Below are positions 24,457 to 31,147 of a stretch of DNA of 64,000 nucleotides, piece by piece. The number at the start of each line of letters is the position of its first letter. Position 1 is the stretch's first letter. The translations under genes were made by a program, and so were the position numbers. The stretch is taken from contig NZ_LCTZ01000002.1 in NCBI RefSeq assembly GCF_001413955.1, positions 620,001 to 684,000 of the forward strand, written 5' to 3'. Below the pieces are notes generated by a model that ran no database searches, was not told the DNA's origin, and worked only from the letters and a program-made list of their open reading frames with translations. The DNA comes from Flagellimonas eckloniae (lineage in GTDB: Bacteria; Bacteroidota; Bacteroidia; Flavobacteriales; Flavobacteriaceae).

Positions 24457-25566
24457 ATGCGCAAAGACAGGCTTTATCTCTACACCTTTCTTTCACTCAC
24501 CATCATTTTTATTTTGATGGGAAGTATTGCCATCCACTATTTTGTAAAAGTGAGTGCCAATCAAATATTGGATACCCAATTGGAATTTGGAAAAAGGGAA
24601 GCAAAGGAACTCGGAACCTTTATAAGTTATCAACTAGAAAATGGAATTGACAAGGAACAACTCATAGACAATATTCAAAACAGCTTGGAAAGCTCTGATC
24701 TGGAAACAGGTTTTGTGAGTATTTTTGATTGGTCCGGTAATCAGGTTTGTCACCCAGATATTAAGCAAGTTGGGCAAAAGGTGAGTCCCAATCAGTCTTT
24801 TGTTTCTTCTGTTACCGATGATTTAAGCTCCGATGATTTTTATAGCTTGCTCCAAACCCGCAAAGAGGTAGGCGGTGTGCGGAATTTTGAAGGTTCGGAA
24901 AAGGAATCTGAGGTGATTTATCTATTCCCAATTAAGAACTCCGACTGGATTTTGGCTGCGCACGCCAATACGGATAAAATTTCCCAGCGGATAAACAAGC
25001 TCCGAAATAATTTCTACACCATACTGTTGATTATGGGTTTTGTGGTTGTGTTGTCTTTCGTAATTGTGGTACGCTTGATTGGGAGCAGTTATGAGAAGCG
25101 ACTGGAACTCAAAAACAGAAAACTGGAAGATGAAGTAATCAATCTATCCAAGCTTAACCGGGCCGTGGGCGACTATCAGCAAAAGGTGAGCGATAAACAG
25201 GTTGAAGGACCCACAAGGGAGAGTTCATCCAAAAAAAGGATATTGACCTACGTAAGAAACGAGCTGCTACCTGTTCCTACAGAGGAAATTGCCCATATTT
25301 ATACCGAAAACTCCATCACCTATGTGGTTTCCATTGAGGGGAGGAGGTCTGTTTCCAATTTAAGTCTGGACGAATTGTTCTCCAATTTGGACAGCAGTTA
25401 TTTCTTTAGGGCCAACAGACAGGCTATAATTGCCATTTCCGCAATTGACAAAATTGTAAAATACGGTAACAACCAATTAAAAATATTGGTCAATCCAAAT
25501 TCTGAAATTGATATTATTATAAGCAAGAACAAGGCTGCGGAGTTTAAACAGTGGTTGAATTTGTAA
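24457..25566 (+). CDS. Membrane-bound Cache-LytTR transcription regulator
   Basis: A transmembrane helix (about residues 7-30) is followed by a periplasmic Cache-like sensor domain (31-185, with SIFDWSGNQVCHPD and a closing IKNSDWILAAHAN), a second helix (about 190-212), a coiled coil (215-250) and a LytTR DNA-binding domain (about 262-367; EEIAHIYTENSITYVVSIEG, SSYFFRANRQAIIAISAI). Sensor and DNA-binding domain are therefore on one polypeptide, with no kinase or receiver. It is divergent from the operon ending at 18434, with 225 bp between starts, and is the obvious candidate regulator. Cache domains usually bind small metabolites; the ligand here is unknown. Confidence 0.88.
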   Translation: MRKDRLYLYTFLSLTIIFILMGSIAIHYFVKVSANQILDTQLEFGKREAKELGTFISYQLENGIDKEQLIDNIQNSLESSDLETGFVSIFDWSGNQVCHPDIKQVGQKVSPNQSFVSSVTDDLSSDDFYSLLQTRKEVGGVRNFEGSEKESEVIYLFPIKNSDWILAAHANTDKISQRINKLRNNFYTILLIMGFVVVLSFVIVVRLIGSSYEKRLELKNRKLEDEVINLSKLNRAVGDYQQKVSDKQVEGPTRESSSKKRILTYVRNELLPVPTEEIAHIYTENSITYVVSIEGRRSVSNLSLDELFSNLDSSYFFRANRQAIIAISAIDKIVKYGNNQLKILVNPNSEIDIIISKNKAAEFKQWLNL

Positions 25567-25625
25567 AAGGAGGTGAAGCAAATAATCCTTGATAATCATT
25601 TTATGATTAGGAGGATTCCCCCGGG

Positions 25626-25726
25626 GAAAGAGGAACTATCTAAAATTCTGTTTATAGGTCTAAAAGGTTTTTGGAATTTTAACCGCACCCGATAACTCTG
25701 TTTCACTATTTTTTTTTTGAGTTTTA
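25626..25726 (+). repeat. Imperfect direct repeat, copy 2
   Basis: Same block order as 18357-18447: GAAAGAGGAACT, AAAATTC, GGTCTAAAAGG, then AATTTTAACCGCAC and a T-rich tail. A few bases are inserted in the middle. It lies downstream of the Cache-LytTR gene and is preceded by a hairpin-like segment (about 25582-25617). Confidence 0.7.
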
Positions 25727-25792
25727 AGATTGATATTTGGTCTATAAGAGACTGTTAAAGTAGTCATAATGAAAACGTACCTTTTGTCAATA

Positions 25793-25800
25793 TAATTTTG
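25793..25800 (+). promoter_or_regulatory. Possible -7 box overlapped by an operator
   Basis: TAATTTTG matches the Bacteroidota -7 consensus TAnnTTTG exactly. It overlaps the left arm of the inverted repeat at 25796-25831, so a protein bound there would block this promoter. No good -33 element is seen. Confidence 0.45.
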
Positions 25801-25831
25801 TTTAATTATATTTATATAAGTTTAAACAAAA
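25796..25831. promoter_or_regulatory. Inverted-repeat operator candidate, site 1
   Basis: Perfect 10-bp arms TTTTGTTTAA and TTAAACAAAA are separated by 16 bp, 7 bp upstream of the start codon at 25839. The core TGTTTAA-N16-TTAAACA recurs with identical spacing at 30884-30913, upstream of the opposite unit of the photolyase cluster. A dimeric repressor, for example of the MerR family often linked to flavobacterial photolyase clusters, is a reasonable candidate; none is encoded in this window. Confidence 0.6.
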
Positions 25832-25838
25832 AGATGTT

Positions 25839-26066
25839 ATGGATATTTTGCAAGAGGCAGCAGCATTCGAAAAAGCAAAAATGAGTCATATGTCCACTAG
25901 CGATAGAGTGGTAGCTTCAAGAGAAGCAAAACGACTAGTTTTAGCTATTAACGAGATTTATAAGAAGACTAAAGATACAAGCTTGATGGATGTGATGAAG
26001 CGTATAACTGCGAAGAAAAAAAGAATTGATATTCGTTTGAAAGGAAGGCCTAACCTCGGAATATAG
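25839..26066 (+). CDS. Small basic protein of unknown function (75 aa)
   Basis: The 75 residues are lysine- and arginine-rich and predicted helical, without signal peptide or membrane segment: MDILQEAAAFEKAKMSHMST, then EAKRLVLAINEIYKKTKDTS and a basic tail KKKRIDIRLKGRPNLG. I do not recognise a named family. It lies directly downstream of operator site 1 and heads the plus-strand half of the photoprotection cluster, 71 bp before the glutathione peroxidase gene. The basic tail suggests nucleic-acid binding, which is inference only. Confidence 0.7.
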   Translation: MDILQEAAAFEKAKMSHMSTSDRVVASREAKRLVLAINEIYKKTKDTSLMDVMKRITAKKKRIDIRLKGRPNLGI

Positions 26067-26137
26067 CAGTCCTGTGCAACAGGAATCGTATTTGGGAGAA
26101 ACGGTTCTAGAAATATTATCTTTTTAAAGCATTACTT

Positions 26138-26662
26138 ATGAGAATAGTTGAAAAAGCAAAATTGGCACCAAGCGCTTCCAAGGATGTAAAAATCAATTCG
26201 CTTTATGATATCAACATTAATACTTTGGGTGGCATCCCTATCCGTCTTTCCCAATATAAAGGAAAGCACATTCTTTTTGTCAATGTAGCCTCTGAATGTG
26301 GTTTTACCAAACAATACAAAGAGCTACAAGCTTTGAGTGATAGGTACAAGGAAGAACTTGTTGTTATTGGTTTGCCGTGCAACCAGTTTGGTAAGCAAGA
26401 ACCTGGTGATGCCTCGCAAATTCAAGAATTTTGTGAGCTGAATTTTGGTGTTACATTTTTGCTTACTGAAAAAATACATGTAAAAGGAAGTAAACAGCAC
26501 CCTTTGTACAAGTGGCTCACTTCTAAAGACCTCAATAGCAAAAAGAGTTCTAGTGTAAAATGGAATTTTCAAAAGTATTTAGTTGATGAAAAAGGCAATC
26601 TTATTGATTATTACTTTTCAATCACCAAACCAATGAGTCCAAAAATAACGAGGCACCTTTAA
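26138..26662 (+). CDS. Glutathione peroxidase-family thiol peroxidase
   Basis: The GPx fold is evident: NVASECGFTKQYKELQALSD with catalytic Cys54, then the motifs GLPCNQFGKQEPG (Gln of the tetrad) and KWNFQKYLVDEKG (Trp and Asn). Cys rather than selenocysteine is used. The second Cys in FCELNFGV may act as resolving cysteine, so thioredoxin rather than glutathione is the likely reductant, as in most bacterial members. No signal peptide, so cytoplasmic. It probably removes peroxides formed under light stress; the next gene starts within its stop codon (TAATG). Confidence 0.9.
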   Translation: MRIVEKAKLAPSASKDVKINSLYDININTLGGIPIRLSQYKGKHILFVNVASECGFTKQYKELQALSDRYKEELVVIGLPCNQFGKQEPGDASQIQEFCELNFGVTFLLTEKIHVKGSKQHPLYKWLTSKDLNSKKSSSVKWNFQKYLVDEKGNLIDYYFSITKPMSPKITRHL

Positions 26663-27078
26663 TGTCTTTCCAAATCATACATCTTTTACTGGATTTTGGG
26701 CTAATGGTACTGATTTGGATCATACAGCGAATAGTATATCCGAGCTTCATTCATTATGGAACTGAAAACCTGGTCGGTTGGCATAAAGAATATATCCGCA
26801 AATTAAACCCCATAGTAATACCCCTAATGTTTGGGCAACTTGGTATTTATATCTATCAGGTAGTTATATCTGTTACTGCATATACTATTATAAGTTTGGG
26901 TATTGTTTTAGTTATTTGGATATCTACCTTCTTTCAGTTTGTTCCTATTCATTCCAATATTTCAAAAGGAAAAGTGAGCGAGAAAATGCTCAGGTCATTG
27001 GTTAAGAAAAACTGGATTAGAACGTTGCTATGGACCACTCTATTTCTATATAGCATGGTTAACCATTCCATTGCTTAA
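26662..27078 (+). CDS. Four-helix membrane protein of unknown function
   Basis: The 138 residues have four predicted transmembrane segments (about 7-23, 50-70, 74-95 and 117-134). A conserved-looking loop IQRIVYPSFIHYGTENLVGWHKEYIRKLNP lies between helices 1 and 2, with His/Tyr/Trp residues. The ATG overlaps the glutathione peroxidase stop by one base, so the two are co-translated. I do not recognise a characterised family. Convergent with the photolyase-like gene at 27182. Confidence 0.75.
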   Translation: MSFQIIHLLLDFGLMVLIWIIQRIVYPSFIHYGTENLVGWHKEYIRKLNPIVIPLMFGQLGIYIYQVVISVTAYTIISLGIVLVIWISTFFQFVPIHSNISKGKVSEKMLRSLVKKNWIRTLLWTTLFLYSMVNHSIA

Positions 27079-27181
27079 TTAGCATCAGTATACGTTGTAT
27101 TAAAAAAGTCTATTGGTAAAATGTATACTAAAGTCTCTAGGCTTTAATTGATTCCAATATTTATAAAGCTTGTATTAAATA

Positions 27182-28675
27182 TTATTGTTGATTTTCTAAG
27201 GAAAATAAGTATTGCTCTCCAGCTTCAAGATGTTTTTGTTGCTTCTCAGCTGGCATTTTATCAAACATTTTTACAAGCATCCCCAGTCTAGGGTTTGATA
27301 AAAAGAAATCACGGTGGGTATGCATAAATCGCCAAAAGAGCCCATCCCAGGTAGCTTGCCATTCGCCTTTTTTATAATTGCTCATTTTCATTAAATAATT
27401 ACTACCACTTATATAGGGTTTGGTCGCCATTAGCCCGCCATCTGCAAATTGGCTCATACCATAGATATTGGTTACCATCACCCAGTCATATGCATCAATA
27501 AAAAGTTCCATGAACCATCTATATACTTCATCTGGGTCAAACTCGCATAACATCATAAAATTACCCAATACCATTAAGCGTTCTATATGATGGCAATAAC
27601 CGGTTTGCATCACTTTTTTAATGGTTTGGTCTATAGGTAGAATGCCCGTAGTGCCATCATAAAAAGAAACAGGTATTTTCTTTTTAAATTTCCAAAAATT
27701 GGTTGTACGTTCTTCACTCCCCCTAGATTCATAAACACCTCGTATAAACTCTCGCCAACCTATGATTTGGCGTATAAAACCTTCGGTAGAATTGATGGGA
27801 ACATTGTTTTCTTCTGCATAGAGCAGACAAGCATCTATGATCTCTTTGGGAGTAATCAAACCTACATTCAGCATTGGTGTCAATACACTGTGATTTAGTA
27901 TTGAATTTTCTGCAACAATCGCATCTTCATATACCCCGAATTCCATAAAACGTCGCTCAAAAAATTGATTGAGCCAAGACCTTGTAGCCTTAAAGTTTGT
28001 TGGATATAATTGATACTCCGTAAGGTGTCCTAAATTGTTTGGGAAATGTTTAGCAACGTAGGCTTTGGCTTCTTCATAATATACATCTACATCCGGGAAT
28101 TGAATAGCTGGAGGTGTTTTAGTGGCCGGATATTTTTTCCTGTTTTCAGTATCAAAAGTCCACTTTCCACCCGTAGGCTTTCCATCTGGTTCTATGAGAA
28201 TGTTTTGTCTTTTACGTTGTTCCGTGTAAAATGTGGTTTGATGGTACTTCTTTTTATTGTTTCTGAAGAAATCACCCAGTTCATCCTTCGTATTTAAAAA
28301 TAAAGGTGAATCATTGCAGATAGCTGTTATGTTGTTTTCGCGAAAACCTTTATCCAATCTTTTTTGAAGCCAATTATCCGTTGGGTCTATATAATTGATA
28401 TGCTCAACACCTTGGCGTTTCAGTTCAGGAATCAGCAATCTGATATCTGAAATATCCTTTGTGGCATCAATATAGTGTACATCGAGATTTTTATCCTTGG
28501 AAAGGAAATCTGCATAGTGTTTCATTGTTGCTCTGTGAAAAGCTATTTTTTGCTTATGAAAAGGGTATTGCTTGAAGAACAGATATTCTTCGACGATGTA
28601 AAATGGTGCAACTACTTTAAAAAGTGGTGATTTTTCAAATAGTTGATGCGGAAATATGATATTAATCTGTTTCAT
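27182..28675 (-). CDS. PhrB/FeS-BCP-like (6-4) photolyase homologue lacking Fe-S ligands
   Basis: The N-terminal alpha/beta domain (1-130; [15 protein letters not shown]) belongs to the DPRP type of prokaryotic (6-4) photolyases. The C-terminal FAD-binding domain has [56 protein letters not shown] and [15 protein letters not shown]. In the PhrB/CryB group this last motif is followed by a CxxC...C segment that, with one earlier Cys, binds a 4Fe-4S cluster. Here the sequence runs [16 protein letters not shown], with no Cys. FAD binding should persist, so the protein may still repair (6-4) photoproducts or act as a light sensor. Its start overlaps the DUF2256 stop by 4 bp. Confidence 0.85.
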   Translation of the reverse strand: MKQINIIFPHQLFEKSPLFKVVAPFYIVEEYLFFKQYPFHKQKIAFHRATMKHYADFLSKDKNLDVHYIDATKDISDIRLLIPELKRQGVEHINYIDPTDNWLQKRLDKGFRENNITAICNDSPLFLNTKDELGDFFRNNKKKYHQTTFYTEQRKRQNILIEPDGKPTGGKWTFDTENRKKYPATKTPPAIQFPDVDVYYEEAKAYVAKHFPNNLGHLTEYQLYPTNFKATRSWLNQFFERRFMEFGVYEDAIVAENSILNHSVLTPMLNVGLITPKEIIDACLLYAEENNVPINSTEGFIRQIIGWREFIRGVYESRGSEERTTNFWKFKKKIPVSFYDGTTGILPIDQTIKKVMQTGYCHHIERLMVLGNFMMLCEFDPDEVYRWFMELFIDAYDWVMVTNIYGMSQFADGGLMATKPYISGSNYLMKMSNYKKGEWQATWDGLFWRFMHTHRDFFLSNPRLGMLVKMFDKMPAEKQQKHLEAGEQYLFSLENQQ

Positions 28676-28800
28676 TTATTCTTTCTACAGCGTTCACTAC
28701 AATATTTTACCTCTTCCCAACTTTTCTCCCATTTTTTGCGCCATGTAAACGCACGCTCGCAAACAATACATATTTTTTGGGGAAGGTGTTGTTTTTTCAT
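28672..28800 (-). CDS. DUF2256-family zinc-finger-like protein (42 aa)
   Basis: The 42-residue frame starts [20 protein letters not shown] and ends CSERCRKNK. It has two Cys pairs, CIVC and CSERC, around a [14 protein letters not shown] segment, which is the DUF2256 signature and predicts one bound zinc. This family is commonly encoded next to photolyase or cryptochrome genes; its role is unknown. The stop codon overlaps the photolyase-like start (ATGA), so translation of the two is coupled. Confidence 0.85.
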   Translation of the reverse strand: MKKQHLPQKICIVCERAFTWRKKWEKSWEEVKYCSERCRKNK

Positions 28801-28827
28801 TCTCTGGAAATTATGTGGCATTGGATT

Positions 28828-29946
28828 TCAATAGGGAAGTTGTTTTTTACATTTTTTCCAATAGGCAAAGAAAGAGGGATAATAACCTTGCACATCAAAC
28901 ATCCATTCCCTGGGTTCTTCAACACCTTCATAGCTTTTGTTCAGAGGATGCTCCTTGTAATAGATATCTCTTAGGTTATATGCCATCATAAGCTCATTAA
29001 ATTCTCCTACATAGATTTGAATACCGTTTATATTTTCTTTAGAAATGTTTAGTATAAAATCGATTGTATTTTGGGATATAGGATAGTGCGCAAAATGGGA
29101 AGGTTCTAACAATAGAATTCTATTTGCAGCAATATCCCTTTTCCAAAGAGGGTCTAAATTGTAAAAATTATAAATGCAAGTAGGAAGGGCTTCATCAATA
29201 TTAATCGTTTTTTGCTTTGGTAAGGTCGTTTTCAATGCTAGTGTACGTGTATCTTCCAGAATTTTAGGAATTGGCATAGAAGCAAAAGCTTCATAGGGCA
29301 CATCTAAAAAGGTGTTTTTTTGGTCTGTAAAACAGTACTTATTAATGTTTTCTTGATTGGCAACATATTTTTTGTTCGAATTTGCTCCAGCGACCCATTG
29401 CCAACTTAGCGCATTACTTGCCCAGTCTGCATCCAATAAATGGTAGTACATCCATTGTGCAGGCACTTTCCAATGACTTTGTCCTAAATTACAAGTCAAT
29501 GCTGCAATATACATCCGTATGTGATTATGGAGATAGCCTGTTTCGTAAAATTCTTTAATGGCTTTGTCTATAGCTCTAATACCAGTATCGCCATCTACAA
29601 TTGCTTTTGGAATAGCTGTATTGGAAACAGGATTTTGTTTGTGTTTTATGTCTTTGTTGATGGCTTCGCCTTTTGCTATCCATACCTGCTGCCAGTAATC
29701 GCGCCAAGCCAACTCTTGTATAAATTTTTCAATTTGGGCAGGTTTATGGCCTTGGTTTAAAATCTCTGAAAGAATGAACTTAGTTGAAATAATGCCTCTT
29801 GAAATATAAGGCGAAAGATAGGTGACCGAGCCATTTACGTAGTTTCGTGTTGAACCATACTTAACAGGATTTACATTTCTAACGCGTTGAAGGATTTCGG
29901 TATAAGAAAGAGGAAATATGGAACCTGGATTTTCAAATAACCCCAT
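28828..29946 (-). CDS. Short photolyase-like FAD-domain protein without N-terminal antenna domain
   Basis: Residues 1-200 correspond to the C-terminal helical FAD-binding domain of photolyases: VNPVKYGSTRNYVNGSVTYLSPYISRG, ELAWRDYWQQVW, then IRAIDKAIKEFYETGYLHNHIRMYIAA and DADWASNALSWQWVAGANS. The alpha/beta antenna domain that normally precedes it is absent: the start codon abuts the DUF2805 gene. Instead the last 130 residues contain what looks like an alpha/beta module (RILLLEPSHFAHYPIS, NINGIQIYVGEFNELM), possibly a permuted remnant of that domain. It may be a light-responsive flavoprotein or a repair enzyme; activity is untested by sequence. Confidence 0.8.
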   Translation of the reverse strand: MGLFENPGSIFPLSYTEILQRVRNVNPVKYGSTRNYVNGSVTYLSPYISRGIISTKFILSEILNQGHKPAQIEKFIQELAWRDYWQQVWIAKGEAINKDIKHKQNPVSNTAIPKAIVDGDTGIRAIDKAIKEFYETGYLHNHIRMYIAALTCNLGQSHWKVPAQWMYYHLLDADWASNALSWQWVAGANSNKKYVANQENINKYCFTDQKNTFLDVPYEAFASMPIPKILEDTRTLALKTTLPKQKTINIDEALPTCIYNFYNLDPLWKRDIAANRILLLEPSHFAHYPISQNTIDFILNISKENINGIQIYVGEFNELMMAYNLRDIYYKEHPLNKSYEGVEEPREWMFDVQGYYPSFFAYWKKCKKQLPY

Positions 29947-30234
29947 TTAGCGTTTACTTATTCTATTTCCTGAGATTGCCTTTTGTCGCGAGCATTTAAA
30001 ACGGGTAATATTTGGATTGCGTTTTTTTAGGTGTTTTTGGCTGACACCACTATTTACACGTTTTCGCCATCGTTTAAAACTGGAAGATTTAAGATTTCCA
30101 CGCATTATCTTAATAACATCTTTTTCTGGTACGCTAAACTGAAACAAAATAGCTTCAAAAGGAGTACGATCTTCCCAAGCCATTTCTATAATACGGTCCA
30201 ATTCTCTTTCGGTAAACTGTTTTGTTTCTACCAT
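29947..30234 (-). CDS. DUF2805 / TIGR03643-family protein
   Basis: The 95 residues begin with an acidic helix-rich half (FTERELDRIIEMAWEDRTPF EAI split by a short turn) and end with a strongly basic half (KSSSFKRWRKRVNSG, KHLKKR, TRFKCSRQK). The match to the DUF2805 pattern is good. The family is typically found beside photolyase genes in marine bacteria. The basic tail and helix-turn-helix-like front suggest DNA or RNA binding. The start of the short photolyase gene follows the stop directly, so the genes form one transcription unit. Confidence 0.85.
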   Translation of the reverse strand: MVETKQFTERELDRIIEMAWEDRTPFEAILFQFSVPEKDVIKIMRGNLKSSSFKRWRKRVNSGVSQKHLKKRNPNITRFKCSRQKAISGNRISKR

Positions 30235-30235
30235 C

Positions 30236-30643
30236 TCATTCCATTATTTTTTCCCAGATTTGGTCTGCATTCAAATAAAAACTGCCCATAGCGTTGAAGC
30301 GGCATTGTTCTGGCGCTATGATGGAGAGAAAAGTTTCATCATTCTCTTTTTTATAGAGATGATATATTTGGCCTATAATGGGTTCAAAATTAAATTTTGC
30401 ATTAAAAATGAGTTTGTTCAACTCAAACTCAAGTAACATTTTATCATATTCCGCTTTTAATTCTAAATATCGGGCTTCAATCTTATGGTTTACTTTGTTG
30501 ATGCTTCTATTTTTCCATGCAATAGTATCTGTAGCAGTTATTACAGGGGCTCCAACAGAAGTAGCATACGGCTTGATAGCTGCATCATATTTCTGGGTTT
30601 CTGAATCGAAAACTATGTTGTCTGGTTTTTTTACTTCTTTCAT
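30236..30643 (-). CDS. DUF2452-family protein
   Basis: The 135 residues match DUF2452: an N-terminal KKPDNIVFDSETQKYDAAIKP YATSVGAP block, a helical centre (KVNHKIEARYLELKAEYDKM) and a C-terminal part IIGQIYHLYKKENDETFLS with SIIAPEQCRF. No signal peptide or membrane segment. The family occurs in photolyase neighbourhoods and has no known function; the FEPIIGQIYHLY motif recalls GTP-binding regulator-associated proteins but that is weak. It ends one base before the DUF2805 start codon. Confidence 0.85.
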   Translation of the reverse strand: MKEVKKPDNIVFDSETQKYDAAIKPYATSVGAPVITATDTIAWKNRSINKVNHKIEARYLELKAEYDKMLLEFELNKLIFNAKFNFEPIIGQIYHLYKKENDETFLSIIAPEQCRFNAMGSFYLNADQIWEKIME

Positions 30644-30658
30644 TTTTATTAAACAGCA

Positions 30659-30823
30659 TTAACTAAGTTTTTCAAGCTGTTTCATCACTTCTTCAGCCTC
30701 AAACGTTTTTTCGTCACTCAATTTTCTGTTGGTAGTAGATAATGTGTGAGCTTCCTTCAATAACTTTTTGTACTGCTCTTGCAATTTTTCTTTTTCTGAT
30801 TTCTTTTTAAATAATCCGAACAT
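30659..30823 (-). CDS. Lacal_2735/DUF6435-like small protein (54 aa)
   Basis: The 54-residue frame starts MFGLFKKKSEKEKLQEQYKK and ends EVMKQLEKLS. It is a single charged amphipathic helix pair with the MFGLFK opening that marks the small Lacal_2735 / DUF6435-type proteins. It is the first gene of the minus-strand photolyase unit, 15 bp before the DUF2452 gene and 60 bp downstream of operator site 2. Function unknown. Confidence 0.75.
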   Translation of the reverse strand: MFGLFKKKSEKEKLQEQYKKLLKEAHTLSTTNRKLSDEKTFEAEEVMKQLEKLS

Positions 30824-31147
30824 TACTTTTTTTTGATTCGAAAATTCTAGAGATGAGCTTCCGTTTTTTGTAAAAATACAAAATGTTTAACTATTTAGTA
30901 TTTATATTAAACAAAATGATGTGATTTTTAGTAAATACTTAAATGATTGAAGCTTAGAATTGGTATTTAGCATTGAAAAGAAGGATGGATTTTTAATTGT
31001 CCCTGAACTTTACTAAAGCTAATCAAATGACCCTTATCTGACTTTTGCAGCATTCAGCAGGATAAGTCCAAATAAAAAAGATAATCCAATTAAACCATCA
31101 GCATAAATTTTAGTCATACTATAAATGTTAATTTTTCTCTAAAAATT
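30824..31147. other. Divergent intergenic region with operator
   Basis: A 324-bp AT-rich spacer lies between the minus-strand photolyase unit and the plus-strand FG-GAP lipoprotein gene. Apart from the inverted repeat at 30884-30913 I see no gene, RNA or terminator in it. Confidence 0.5.
30884..30913. promoter_or_regulatory. Inverted-repeat operator candidate, site 2
   Basis: TGTTTAA (30884-30890) and TTAAACA (30907-30913) form a perfect 7-bp inverted repeat with a 16-bp spacer, the same core and spacing as site 1. It is 60 bp upstream of the first gene of the minus-strand photolyase unit, suitable for a repressor or activator of that unit. Confidence 0.6.
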
